A stretch of 64,000 bases of DNA from Solen grandis (lineage: Eukaryota; Mollusca; Bivalvia; Adapedonta; Solenidae), in contig CM037788.1 in NCBI GenBank assembly GCA_021229015.1, positions 47,918,033-47,982,032 of the forward strand, given 5' to 3'. How positions within the stretch are numbered: the stretch's first letter is position 1; every line of letters begins with the position of its first letter. Positions 44,850 to 57,486 of the stretch are shown piece after piece. Below the pieces are notes generated by a model that was not told where the DNA came from, did no database searches, and worked only from the letters and a program-made list of their open reading frames with translations. The position numbers and the translations under genes are program-made.

Positions 44850-45390
44850 CAGTTGATGAGGTAGGAGGTCTGTAACTTTAGCGGAACCCTGTATTTGTGG
44901 GGCCCTTGGGCTGATGGCGAGCAAAGCCTTTACAAGAAGTCTTGGGCCTTGTCTAAAGAGGTTGCTTCCCAGAAGACGACTAAGTTTTCTCAAGAATTTT
45001 GAAGGAGGATGTGGCAGAAGCCCTATGCATATGTTCCTCTTTAGAAACTTCTGCAACTTCAGAGATCAAACCCCCAAACAACTTAGGAGCCATTAGGGGA
45101 GCTCTTCTTAATTTCTCCTTGCTAGAAGAAAAAAGTAGAAGTTTGCTGGGGACATCCAACAGGGAATCCCTGCAAGCCTGAAGTATCTCAGCTGAAGTGG
45201 CTTGCCCACAAGCACAGAGTGTTTGGTGTTTTAGCAATAGCCTCAAGTAGAATCTTGAGGGAGGAGGGAGAAGGGCTCTTTCCTTCCAGGAGAAGGGACA
45301 TTGCAGCCACAAAAGTGTCAGCATGAGAGGCAATGCCAACCGCCTGCCTGACAAAATGTTCCTCTCAAGTGTCTTAAGGGCAACAGACAC
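44850..45390 (-). pseudogene. DIRS-like ORF1 C-terminal fragment
   Basis: Minus-strand reading includes RDSLLDVPSKLLLFSSSKEK, LRRAPLMAPKLFG and AEVSKEEHMHRASATSS. These match in order the RDAILDGPNKLLLSSSREKL and LRSAPLSSSSLFG region at 36507-36640 and the REEQMHGAVA block read just downstream of it (36490-36460). The frame shifts within the fragment. It marks the ORF1 of the second element copy. Confidence 0.7.
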
Positions 45391-45420
45391 TAATTAAGGG
45401 CAACAAACACTAATTGAGGA

Positions 45421-46624
45421 GCCTTAAGCAGGGTCCAACCTTAAGGGCCAGACTGAACGACATTCACTAGTAGATCATTGGTCCAGTCTTGCTAAGTCCT
45501 GGGCTAACAAGATGGACAGGTCGTGTTCTAAATCCTTCAAAGTTTGCCGAAATTCTGTCTAGTAACGAATCTAAAGCACAAAAATAACTGTTTGTCAAAC
45601 AATTGACCCTTGTCTCGGCCAATTTGAAAAATATTTTGCTATATTTAGCGGCATTTTTAGTAACGACAAACATTCACTCACTGGTTGTGTTTTCAGAACG
45701 AGGCACAATTGCCAAAGTTAAATGTCTTAATACTTGGCTTAAAATGCATTTTTCTTCATCTTACTTTTCATTTTATAATGTTTACAAAAGTCTTGTATTA
45801 TAATAAAGTAGAATTTTGTTAAATCGAAGTCCTTGGGACCAAGCTGGAAACTTCGAAATAACGATTAATCGGATTAAAATTCTGATGAAAATTTCAGTTC
45901 ATGAGTGTGCATGTCTGCGTTTTCATTACCGGTGAATATTGTGGAAATCATTATGCTGTGAAAAGTACTTATTAGGTGATGGTTTATACTATTTGCAAGT
46001 TATGAAAAGTAATGAAAATATATCATGATCTACTTAGATGCTTCTGGTGAACATAATCATTCTACCATGTCAAACAATGATACATATTTTTACCGTCCAT
46101 CTGCTGCTTCAGGTAGCTTCGCGTGCCGGTGACGAACACGATGATATGGAATATACTGAAGATCTGACACCTGGGTTTATCTGCTGGCACGTGCATATTA
46201 TGCAACCTGTCAGATATCGATTAGCGATAATCTACAGTTCCAGTGGAACAGACCTTGCCCAACCCAATCTTGAAAAAAAGGTGTAAAAAAAAAACTTGCC
46301 TGAGCCATCACTCCAGGTGCCTCCGCAAAATAAACTTGGTTACTGACCCGGATATGATTGATAATAAGGACAATAATTAGTTCAAGAAAACTTATGAAAT
46401 TTTACTTAAAAATAAAAATTGAAAAATGTACATGAATTGCGACCTCAGGACCGGGATTTTTACTTTGAAAAAGCTAAAAAATCCAAATAGCTAAATTCGG
46501 ATTAAACATTTTATTTTTAGTTAAAATAAGAAGGGAAGAAATTGGGACCAAAAATAAACTTCAAAATGGCAAGAAATTCGGTTTAATGATGTTCCTTTTG
46601 GTGAGGTTCTACTGTACTTATTTT
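45421..46624. other. No gene recognised
   Basis: A 20-base direct duplication (AAGGGCAACA.ACACTAATT) at about 45378-45417. At 46112-46160 a good acceptor (CTGCTGCTTCAG) precedes an open stretch reading VASRAGDEHDDMEYTEDLTP, but no donor or homology supports an exon. Confidence 0.4.
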
Positions 46625-47966
46625 AACAAGAGGCCCATGATGGCCCTAAATCGCTCACCTGAGATAAATAGGTTGACCCAAGGAACATCTGTACCAATTT
46701 ATTTTAAAATCTGGCCAGTAGTTTTGAAGAAGATGATTTTTAAAAATACCATACTTTTTTTCTTTTTGTTGCTATGGCAACCAGAGTTCTTTATGGATCA
46801 AGTTTATTTTAGCAACTTTTGTGAAGGTTGACCCAAGGATCATTCCTGCCAAATTTAATCAAATTCTGTCCTGTGGTTTCAGAGAAAATGTTGATTAAAG
46901 TTTTCCCAATATACATATAAGGCAAATAAGCCCCACCCCTGGCAGCCATGTTTTTTACGGATCAGAAGAATTTTAGCAACTTTGGTAGAGGTTGACCCAA
47001 GAAACATCCGTACCAATTTATTTTAAAATCTGGCCAGTAGTTTTGAAGAAGATGATTTTTAAAGTTTTCTTTTTTTTTCTTTTTGTTGCCATGGCAACCA
47101 GAGTTCTACATGGATCAAGTTTATTTTAGCAACTTTTGTGAAGGTTGACCCAAGGATCATCCCTGCCAAGTTTAATAAAATTCTGTCCAGTGGTTTCAGA
47201 GGAGATGTTGTTTAAAGGTTTCCCTATATACATATAAGGCAAATAAGCCCCGCCCCTGGTGGCCATGTTTTTTTACGGATCGGAATAATTTTAGCAACTT
47301 TGGTAGAGGTTGACCCAAGAAACATCTGTACCAATTTATTTTAAAATCTGGCCAGTAGTTTTGAAGAAGATGATTTTTAAAGTTGTCATATTTTTTTTCT
47401 TTTTGTTGCCATGGCAACCAGAGTTCTATATGGATCAAGTTTATTTTAGCAACTTTTGTGAAGGTTGACCCAAGGATCATCCCTGCCAAGTTTAATAAAA
47501 TTCTGTCCAGTGGTTTCAGAGGAGATGTTGTTTAAAGGTTTCTCTATATACATATAAGGCAAATAAGCCCCGCCCCTGGTGGCCATGTTTTTTTACGGAT
47601 CGGAATAATTTCAGCAACTTTGGTAGAGGTTGACCCAAGGAACATCTGTACCAAATTATTTTGAAATCTGGCCAGTAGTTTTGAAGGAGATGATTTTTAA
47701 AGTTTTCAAATTATTTTTCTTTTTGTTGCCATGGCAACCAGAGTTCTTCATGGATCAACTTTATTTTAGCAACTTTTGTAGAGCCTCACCCAAGGAACAT
47801 TCCTGCCAAGTTTCATTAAATTTTGTCCAGCGGTTTCAGAGGAGATGTCGTTTAAAGCAAATTGTTGACGACGGACGACGGACGTCGGACGACGCACGAC
47901 GACGGATGCCGGACGAAGGGCTATCACAAAAGCTCACCTTGAGCACTTTGTGCTCAGGTGAGCTAA
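46625..47966 (+). mobile_element. Tandem-core (HINE/pearl-like) element E3, complete
   Basis: Left end AACAAGAGGCCCATGATGGC then CCTAAATCGCTCACCTGAG. About four ~315 base units, each with AGGTTGACCCAAGGAACATC, TTTTTGTTGCCATGGCAACC and AGGCAAATAAGCCCCGCCCC. Right end GACGACGGAC-rich stretch, then hairpin CACCTTGAGCAC-TTT-GTGCTCAGGTGAGCTAA, ending in CTAA (47963-47966). No coding capacity. Confidence 0.8.
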
Positions 47967-48246
47967 AAATGCAAGAGATGAAAGTTAATGCATGAACACT
48001 AATCTTTTTATTATGTTGGGATCCCATGTAAAATGACAACAGACCTTTTCACAGTTTCTTTTTACCACAATGTGCAGTAGAGCTGGGACGGGTAGAGATT
48101 TTCTACCCGGGTACCCGTGGTCCAATTAACCGCGGGTACTCGAGTACCCGCGAAAATCAAACTTTCAGTTGATTAAGATCAATCACTGACGTCACTGTGT
48201 ATGCAGATTAGATGCTGTATGTTTACACGTTCTTGATGAAAGCATC

Positions 48247-50793
48247 ATGTCAGCAAACAAAAGTCAGGTCTGGCAATTTTTTGAATTATTAAAAGAAGAA
48301 AACAAAACAAAATGTATTATATGCAATCTTGAGCTGAGTTATAGAGGTGGGGGAACTTCCTCTATGAAGAAACACCTGGAAAACAAACATCCGTTCCGCT
48401 TGACGAAAAAGAGCTCTGTCGCTGAAGAGACCAAGACAGTACAGGCTCAAACACAGAGCAAAATAGATGGTAAAATACATTGGTGATTCGATTTTTTGTC
48501 TAGTTTAATCGCATGTTTTGCAACAACTAGATCTAAGAAAAAATAAACCCAACATTTCATTTTGTCCGCCTCTTAAACTTTTAAACCTCGAAGGTTACAC
48601 ACAGCCATCACTTTAAATTAAGCGTGTGTACAATAGGTTTATAAATAGATACACGTGACATATATTCAGTCCACACACTGCTGGTTCCTCGCTTAGTATC
48701 AACCGTAAATTGTTTTCGCTATGGTTCCCGGCATCAGTTGCCTATTTTGCGAAAATGTATTATTTGCTGCACATTTAATGCAGCACATTATAATGGCGTT
48801 TTAAGGTATCGGTCCCTTTTTAATTCCCTTATTATCAAATATATCTTCAACGACTATCGTACGTACAGCCGTCAGGGAAAATTAAAAAGATTGACAATAT
48901 GATTTTATTTGATTTGGCATCACCTCTCGCCAGTTGCCGAAAATTAAAATCGATTAATTTAGATATATTATTTTAAAAGTCCGTAGACGACCGCTCAGGC
49001 TTTAGATGTATTAATAACATTAATTATTGTGTATTTTATTGGTAAATATTATACTCCTCTTTACGGTAGGTCATTTTGCCAAGCCCGTTTCCAGACAGAC
49101 ATACATCAACCTTACACAAAAGGCCGTTGCTGCATGCGTACAAGATCTGCGCCCGCTCAGCATCTTTGAAGGACTCGGCATGAGGGAGTATTTGAAAGCG
49201 CTAAAGCCTGGGTATGAGCCGCCAACGCATAAAACTGTCAAAACATATTTGATGGGAATGTACGAGACCGCTAAAGCGGACGTGAGCTATTGTCTTAAAG
49301 ACAAAAGTGTTTGTTTTACTACAGATATGTGGACCAGTGTTGCAACAGAAGGTTACATCACAGTCACCGCCCATTACCTGGATGTTGACTGGGAGTTAGT
49401 TAACCTTGTGTTAGCTACTAGAGAAATGGACGAGCGCCATACAGGGGAAAACATTGGTAAAACTCTCGAACAAATAAAGTGTGAATTTGGCATAGAAAAA
49501 GTAACGTCAGTGACCACTGACAATGCTTCCAATATGTTTTCTGCTTGTCAGTCATTTGGTGTACCACAGGTGAAATGTTTCGCACATAGTCTGCAGTTAG
49601 CTGTGAATGAGGGACTTTCCTTACAGGCAGTGTCAAATATGACAATGCATGCTAGGAAACTCACTGCATTCTTTTCCAAATCAGTGTTAGCCTCTAATGC
49701 CCTGTCCAGTGTCCAAGTCAAACTTGGCAAGAAAGAAAAAAGTCCCATTATTGATGTGTGCACAAGGTGGAACTCCACCTACTTCATGATTGAACGTCTC
49801 AGAGATATTAAAACTGAGCTGTATGCTGTTTTAAACCAGCCCGAATTCGCTAAGCATAAACATTTGCTACTGAAAGATAACCACTGGTCAATCATTGAGC
49901 AGATTTTACCATTGCTTAAGATTCTTGTAGAAACCACAGAGGTTCTATGTGCTGAAGAATATGCAACTAGCAGCGTTGTATATCCTCTTGTATTCGGGCT
50001 GTTGAAAAACCACTTGCAAGAAAGTCAGCTGGAAAGCGCTCTTGTACGTGAGCTGAAATTGAAAATTGCCTCTGGGATCCAAAAGCGATTGCTTACCATG
50101 TCTGATGGTAAAGAATATTATTCTTCTGTCTGCATGATTAGCACTGCTTTGGACCCTAGATACAAACGTCTGAGGTTTCTACCAGATGACCAGAGAACAT
50201 ATGTATACGATAAGATAAAATCTCTTCTGGCTAGCATTGAAAACGCCAAACAAGTAAATGAAAATTCAGGAGACGTGCAGGTAAAGTCGGAGTTCGGACC
50301 GCCCCTACCTGAACCCAAAAGGGTCAAGCTAGAGCAGCACACCAACGCCCTTCAATTCATAATGGGTGATATAATAGAGATCGGGGACGATGATGACACA
50401 GAGTACTGTGAATTTGAACAGTTCCTTGCTGAGCCCATGAGATCGTGTAATTATATCAACCCACTTTCATGGTGGAAAAGCCACCAGACACGTTTTCCAA
50501 AACTGTCCTTCCTAGCTAAACAGTACTTAGCCATACCTGCAACCTCAGTCCCGTCCGAAAGGGCATTTAGTGCCGCTGGTTTAACCATCACCAAACAACG
50601 GTCAAGTCTTAACCCAGAGGTTGCCGATGCAATCATTTTCCTGAACAAGTTCAAGAGGTCAAAAGTTCAAATATGCAAAAATGTTGTGCCAACGGTCACC
50701 ATGCCCGTAGTCGACATTAAAGTTGAACCAAATGGTGACCAAGGTCTAGCTGGTGACGATCCGCCTTTGCCTACGTTACCTGACGCGCTATAG
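48247..50793 (+). CDS. hAT transposase with BED zinc finger, two exons, apparently intact
   Basis: Exons are 48247-48469 and 49070-50793, spliced GATG|gtaaaa and acggtag|GTCATT. The split Gly codon matches in phase, giving 648 residues. Exon 1 is a BED zinc finger with C23, C26, H43 and H48 (CIIC, HLENKH), which binds the element ends. Exon 2 is the catalytic part: D160 in CFTTDMWTS, D225 in VTTDNASNM, the CxxH of QVKCFAHSLQLAV (C244, H247), RWNSTYFMIERL, ALDPRYK, and E571 in VPSERAFSAAG. The last lies in the C-terminal dimerisation domain WWKSHQ...FPKLSFLAKQYLAIPATS. The 346-residue span between D225 and E571 fits the helical insertion of the family. No stop or frameshift was seen. It resembles ZBED1/Ac-type proteins. 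The ATG at 48247 is the first in frame before the finger. Confidence 0.92.
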
Positions 50794-51521
50794 ATCAGTA
50801 GGTTGACAAAAGTAAGTAAATTCGCCGTCAGTGTTGAAGAATGTTGGCGAGATTTTTTAGTTTATATTGAGTCACCTGCATTCGTTTTAAAATGCTGCCA
50901 TAGTTTTGTTTTTCGTTTAATTATTTGTTTAACTGAATATCCTGAATATATAATCATTGGAAACTTTGAATATAAATAGATCGGTGAGAAAAATTAAAAA
51001 GTTGTTCGTTTGAAATTGTTTCCAAGTGTTTTAATTGTAACCCATTTGTTGTTAGTCATCAATACTGTAGGCCTACATGCTGAAAATAACAGAAAATTCG
51101 TTCAGATTTCATCTTTAACTGTTCATGTCCTGAACGTATTGAAATATACGTATTCGTTTTTGCCGTAGATTGAAATAAGACTGCTGGCTTTTGGCCGACT
51201 ATCGGCGATGGTTTCCGGATGGGGTTACCTACCTTTAATGATTTAATATGTACATGCGTGTTTCCTAACTGTACAGATTCTATATTATGCATATTTCCCC
51301 TCCTTCACATGTTCCTGGCCAATGTGTGGCATATAACGTTATCTACACGAATTTAAGACCTGGTATACACGGAAACCTTTCCAAAAGTACCTCGATGCAT
51401 CAATTAGCGGTAAGAAAAAGTCATTCTAATTTTAGACCGGGTACCCGGGTAGGAATTTACTACCCGGGTAGCGCTTTTACCCGCCGGGCACCCGGGTACT
51501 CGAGTACCCTTCCCAGCCCTA
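50794..51521. other. 3' UTR and right end of the hAT element
   Basis: No further ORF with a known motif. The last ~90 bases hold repeated ACCCGGGTA and CTCGAGTACCC words before the TIR. Confidence 0.7.
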
Positions 51522-51529
51522 ATGTGCAG

Positions 51530-52012
51530 CCTATATGAAAAATGTCAGTCTTTTCATCTGACAGAAAAGACAGTGACAGTAATGAACGGAAAAGTAAAGA
51601 CAAATCAAAGAAACTGTATGAATAGATGACACGAAACAGATTGTTTTGTTTTAAATGTAAAATACTTGAAAACCATTAAACAATCAACATTATCCTGAAC
51701 TTGCATAATTGGGTTGTCCATGTAGGTACAATCAAGGTGTTTATGCAGTGTTAAAAGGAAAAGCATGTAACACAACAATTCTTTTACATCATAACACTTC
51801 CGTTCTCATACAAGATGCGCGCACATAATCGCTATACCTCAGTGCGCTACTGATTTTCAAACTGAACGGACATGTGTCTGCCAGTAGTATCACTATAAAT
51901 ATAACCTTGTTTTGTATATGTAAGGCGTCCAGACCTGTTTACCCCTTTCAGGACGTATCAGTAGCCTGGCAGTATTTTATCAGTAGTTTTTGACATCTGT
52001 CAGTAGTCTTTA
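51530..52012. other. No gene recognised
   Basis: AT-rich spacer between the hAT element and the Helitron-like element. Confidence 0.45.
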
Positions 52013-52013
52013 A

Positions 52014-55000
52014 TTAGGACTTTCTGCCTACAGGCAGAAAGTCCTATTGGGTTTATACTGTTTTTTTATTCTTATTATTCTTTTTTTCTTCTCTTCTACG
52101 CCTTAATTTCTGTATGTCGCAAGGGTCCCAGGACACTGAAAATTTGATGGCTTATATTTCAGATACGGAAATTATGATATTTATGCAAACTTGACGTCGT
52201 CTACAAAAGCTTGTACGCGGTCTACAGCCATTGTTTCTGGACCAATATTCTTTGAAATTTCACAGAATCTGCGTATTATGTTCTAGCTGTGCATCCTGGT
52301 GTCCGTTTTTCCAAATTCGAAAAAGGCAAACGTTTTATGGCGAATCCAAGATTTGAACAAATGACGTCAAATTTCAAATAAGTATAAAATCGCTTCAAGT
52401 TGAGTTTCAAAGCTGATTTTTGAAGAGAATGTGTCTATGTGTCTTTTATATTAAGTGAAGTAAAACGTCGTTTGATGCATTATGACGTCATAAAGTCAAA
52501 AAGAAATTCTTATTTGTACGCTTATCCTTATTCTTATTTGATGCTACAGTCCCAAGACCATGCTATTTTAATGGCATATATTTCAGATACTTAAATTTTC
52601 ATATCAATAATGTTCATATGCCTATGATGTCATATGACGTCAAACTTGATGTCATCTTCAAAAAGCTTGTACGCGGTCTACGGCCATTATTTCTGGACCG
52701 ATTTTTCAACAAATTTTCACAGAATGTATATGTTACGTTTTAGTGCATCCCCGTGTCCATTTTTCCAAATTCGGAAAGTTAAATGTTCTATAGCGAATCC
52801 AAGATTCGATCCATTTACGTCAAGTTTCAAATACGTATTATAAACATCGCAACTAGATGCATTAGAAAGCTGATTCCTCTTCCTACATTTTAAGAAGATG
52901 AACGCTTAACTGAACGCACAGCTGGTTTGATCGTTTTCTATTATTTATCAAATGGGCCATATTTATGTAATGTTTTATAAAGCTTGTACGTATAGTACAG
53001 TACACAAAGCACCAGCATTACCCATAGAAACAGCCGGAAATAGTAAAAACAAAATGGCCGACCACGTGTAAACAGGTGTGTGCAGATTTAAACTTTTATA
53101 AATACATTATCAAACGGATTTACTCAGCATAAACCTTATAAAGTGAATCAAGCTGGATATGTCACTAAAACCACACTGGGTATCTAAATACAGACATAAC
53201 ACAAATGGATTTACATGGTATGTTTACATCGAGACAGAGTGTTTGTGTGACATAGAGGTGTAGAGAAAATTCCTGGCTTAATGCATTAATTTAACTAGTT
53301 GAGCTGATAAAAAAGTCAGTCAACTGTCAAAATGTTTGTGATTTGTCAGAGAACGCTGCAAAATCACCAATAGCAGATAAATAGAGCTAACCTAAAGACA
53401 AATATCAAGATAAGTAAAATCAGTAATGCATGACATTATTGTCTTTTTCATAACCTGAATGCACTTTTTTTCTTTTATGCCTGTGTCTAAAATGTTTTTG
53501 TTTTTTTAATTTATTTATTTTTGTTAATCAAAAACAGGGAAACAAGAAATAGGAGATATGGTACATGGAGGCAATTTGAAATAATGTTTATATTAACCCA
53601 AAACAGCATTACCCTTTCTTTTTTCATCTTGAATATTTTGTTTTTTGAAGTTGAATATATTCAGTCGAAATGCGACGACCATCAAATTACAGGTGATCTT
53701 TTCTTAACAAATGGCCAATCATACTGCTAGTTCAATGGTGTTTAAATTAACATGAACTAAGTAAGCTCGAAATATAACATAACAGTCAAATCTCTATTGA
53801 AATACAGCCAAATTACAGACTAGCAGACGTTTAGACGGGAAGTAAATCCATTGTTTTATTTTCTTTATTTACTGGCTACTTTTGAGTTCAACATAAACAT
53901 GCTTTTTCCACCATCCCGCAGCCAATTAATTTTCATCTTTTTAATGAATCCTATTTAAATTTTTCCCATCTTCTCTTGGACATTTATTTTTGATTTTGAA
54001 TTTTAATGTTGTAATTAGAATGTTTGTAGAATTAATGCATGATTATTATCAACACAAACATGCCACATCTCGTTCAAGAATTTGTGATGCATGGATGCTG
54101 TGATAAAATTCAACACTCCATTGGCTGATCTGTCAATCAAATGCACGTGACAGGTGACTTGGAGAATATATACACACGTGTGTAAATTTCAGTGCATGTA
54201 AATGTGGGTCGCCGTAGGGATTATGATATGTTGGCAAACTCAAAGCATGTCGCACACTGGCTGGCTAGTCCCATAGGCATGGGAAAAACCCTGGACTATA
54301 AACCGTTATGAAATTGGACTGATTGAACGGTACAGACAAATCATTAACCATGGTATTTTGATTTTTAATGTATCAAATTTGCATGCATCCGACAGGACGC
54401 TCATATTATTAAATTGTGCGTCTTTCTTGATTTTTATGCGTCCCTAACGCAGGATGTACATGTAGATTAATCATTGCTAGTCACTAGTTGAACTTGAAGT
54501 TAATAATCTTTATATTTTATCTAGCTGAATCTTCTCTAATTCCTGGAAGGTGACACCATCAAATTGAGTGTTTGGTGCGTCTAAAAGAACAACAGAATAA
54601 TAATCTGGCCCAACAATACAACTTCTTAGATGAAAGGGAAAGTAACTATCAGAAGTCCTTATATACTACATTATAAGTATATATAATGAAATTGTTGAAG
54701 GTAGTAAAGTAACCCTTTAACTGCTTAATTTTTCCAAATTGTCACGTAGAAAGATTGAGGGTAAATAAATTTCTCTTTCACTACTAATTGAGTCTGAGCA
54801 CTTTTCTATGTTCAAGCGGAGACAAAAATTGACTGTTTTATCTTGGTTTTGATACCGTTAGTGACGTCACGGTCACGTGTTATTGCAACACTGTAAGTTA
54901 AACATTTTCGGAAAATACCCTACTTTCACTTTATAATGATTAAAACATTTTCGGATAATGTAATTGGCAATGGCCCAGGACAATGAAAATTTTATATAAA

Positions 55001-55661
55001 TATTTCAGACCATGTCTTTTCAAAGGCTATGATTTTCATAGCACGTCATAAGACGCTAGATTTGACGTCAGTTAAAAGGTTTGTATGCGCTCTGCAGAAT
55101 TTATTTTTGAATGGATTTTCTAGTAAATTTCACAGAAGGTATAAGTTAGGCTTTTGTTGTGCATTCTTACTGTCATTTTCAAAATATTGAAAAGACGGAG
55201 GTCCTCAAAAGTTAGTTTAGTATTTCAGAGACCCCATGAGATTAAAAGCTTAAATTCACGCATGTTGTAATTCAAAAGGTTTTCTTTAGATTTTCATAGA
55301 CCGGACGTCATTTGACGTCATGGGGTTATTATATGTTTTCATTTCTGGAGCAATAATATTCAATGTGATCCCAAAGGTCCAGAATAACAAAGATTTTATA
55401 GCCATATTTTAAATATGCTGAATTATCATATGCAATATTCATATTTATATGACGTCAGAATAGACGTCAGAACAAAAAGTTTGTAAGTGCTCTGCAGACA
55501 TTACAAACTGATGAATTCTTTTAAAATTTTAAAAGAAAGTATATGTTACACTCTTAGATACCTAATATTTTCTGCATATTCCATATAAATATTTTTCAGT
55601 TTGATTGAGTTTTAAACGGTTTGCAGAAAGTCCTATCGATTGCCATGCAAACGAAATCTAG
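52014..55661. mobile_element. Helitron-like element with CRE-rich core repeats
   Basis: The left end has a perfect 13-base-pair hairpin AGGACTTTCTGCC-TACA-GGCAGAAAGTCCT (52016-52045). The right end repeats GCAGAAAGTCCT (55623-55634), then a hairpin TCGATTGC-CAT-GCAAACGA (55636-55654) and CTAG (55658-55661) followed by T, which is the Helitron 3' signature. Core units at 52180-52930 match 32395-33260. More diverged ones lie at 54990-55620. The middle (52930-54960) is unassigned and may be later insertion or captured DNA. No Rep/helicase coding sequence is visible, so non-autonomous. Confidence 0.6.
52931..54960. other. Unassigned middle of the Helitron-like element
   Basis: No recognisable gene. 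AT-rich sequence with short open frames lacking motifs. Confidence 0.45.
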
Positions 55662-55669
55662 TTCTTAGT

Positions 55670-56595
55670 GTAATTATACCTATTTATCAGGAATGAATTA
55701 ATTACTTATACACAAACATGCATAAGTTGATGCTCATTTTTGGAGATATAATAACAATTTTCACAAGAATGAACATTAATTCCACAAACAATACAATAAA
55801 AAAACCTACCTGAATTATATCCCAGATGTAGATAAACATTTCATTATAGTAGTTACTGACTTACATCTGAAATATAAACTAGAAACACTTAAGAAGATAT
55901 TGATGCGGCCGAAAGAAGTTATACTTGTCTGTTTTTACTTTAGTTTGACACTGTTTTCATGTTGATTACTGTCAATATGCTTTCATTTCTTTCCACATTT
56001 TTACATAAAAAATCAAAGGTACACGCCTTGCAATACACAAAGTAACAGTCTTTTGAAGAAGGCTATAAACAGGGTCATTGTTCCTTATACGATGATAGAT
56101 AACGTTGTGAGCGAAATTTCTTTTTTGCCGGAGAATATAAATCACCCGTCCACTTTTTTTTCTCAATCTTCAACACAAAAGAATATTACTAAAACGTCGC
56201 TACCATAACATCCAAGCTTTCAGAATACAAACAAAACACGTGTTTAGATGCTTATTAGATATAACTAAAAGTAGACGTCTAAGCGACCCAAATGTATGAA
56301 AATTACACTAATGTGCACACAGAACACTATTTATCGGAAAGTGACTAAAAAACGTAACAAAGACGGTTTTTTGCCGATTTCCGTAGAATTTTCGGTATCA
56401 ATCTGTAGCGTGTATTTCAGACATCAACTCCATAGGAAATACGGACAATCAGTAGGGGTAAAAAGGTCTGTAAAACATGCTGTGGGCATAGCATATTTAG
56501 ACTAAGAGGATTCAATAATTCTTTATATCTAATCTAGTTTATACCATAACACTTTTTGCTGACAAGGTAATTTTTTAATTCACAAAGAAATAAGA
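55670..56595. other. No gene recognised
   Basis: Two small open frames (minus 56166-55972, plus 56296-56505) have no known motif. Confidence 0.45.
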
Positions 56596-57486
56596 AACAA
56601 GAGGCCCATGATGGCCCTAAATCGCTCACCTGAGATAAATAGGTTGACCCAAGGAACATCTGTACCAATTTATTTTAAAATCTGGCCAGTAGTTTTGAAG
56701 AAGATGATTTTTAAAGTTTTCATTTTTTTTTCTTTTTGTTGCCATGGCAACCAGAGTTCTACATGGATCAAGTTTATTTTAGCAACTTTTGTGAAGGTTG
56801 ACCCAAGGATCATCGCTAAGTTTAATCAAATTCTGTCCAGTGGTTTCAGAGGAGATGTTGTTTAAAGGTTTCTCTATATACATATAAGACAAATAAGCCC
56901 CGCCCCTGGCGGCCATGTTTTTTTACGGATCGGAATAATTTTAGCAACTTTGGTAGAGGTTGACCCAAGGAACATCTGTACCAATTTATTTTAAAATCTG
57001 GCCAGAAGTTTTGAAGAAGATGATTTTTAAAGTTTTCATTTTTTTCTCTCTTTTTGTTGCCATGGCAACCAGAGTTCTACATGGATCAAGTTTATTTTAG
57101 CAACTTTTGTGAAGGTTGACCCAAGGATCATCCCTGCCAAGTTTAATCAAATTCTGTCCAGTGGTTTAAGAGGAGATGTTGTTTAAAGTTTTCTCTATAT
57201 ACATAATTTTAGCAACTTTGGTAGAGGTTGACCCAAGGAACATCTGTACCAATTTATTTTAAAATCTGGCCAGTAGTTTTGAAGAAGATGATTTTTAAAG
57301 TTTTCATTTTTTTTTCTTTTTGTTGCCATGGCAACCACAGTTCTACATGGATCAAGTTTATTTTAGTAACTTTTGTGAAGGTTGACCCAAGGATCATCCC
57401 TGCCAAGTTTAATCGAATTCTGTCCAGTGGTTTCAGAGGAGATGTTGTTTAAAGGTTTCCCTATATACATATAAGGCAAATAAGAC
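56596..57486 (+). mobile_element. Tandem-core (HINE/pearl-like) element E4, right end missing
   Basis: Same left end as E3 (AAACAAGAGGCCCATGATGG, then ATCGCTCACCTGAG), followed by about three ~300 base units with TTTTTGTTGCCATGGCAACC. One unit boundary is deleted near 57206. It stops at about 57486 (ATAAGGCAAATAAG) without the hairpin terminus. Confidence 0.75.

Larger units (their letters stand above)
41290..45420 (-). mobile_element. Second DIRS-like copy, degenerate and split by two insertions
   Basis: Read on the minus strand: ORF1 C-terminal region (45390-44850), a gap holding a tandem-core element (43199-44347), the start of the reverse transcriptase (43029-42656), a second tandem-core element (41445-42653), and the continuation of the same RT (41444 to about 41290). 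RT motifs are FLVPKKDGAWRPVIDLSRLN, FKMET, SLDFTDAY | FHIPIYHSSQKYLR, TSPRICTKLI and LQYFNNWF, the last standing where relatives have YLDDW. 'DAYFHIPIHPS.RKYLRF' is the DIRS-type wording. A deletion after KYLR and the altered active-site block show it is dead. Confidence 0.75.
48070..51529 (+). mobile_element. Complete hAT transposon
   Basis: The element 48078-51521 (3444 bases) has inverted termini TAGAGCTGGGACGGGTA and TAGGGCTGGGAAGGGTA (15 of 17 identical), of the TAGGGCTGGG type usual for hAT. An exact 8 bp duplication, ATGTGCAG, flanks it (48070-48077 and 51522-51529). Subterminal regions are rich in CGGGTA/TACCCG words and CTCGAGTACCCG. It encodes one spliced transposase on the plus strand. 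The exact duplication suggests a recent insertion. Confidence 0.93.

Noticed and set aside
46112..46286. Possible host exon after a good acceptor
   Set aside because: No convincing donor, no phase partner and no recognised protein motif.
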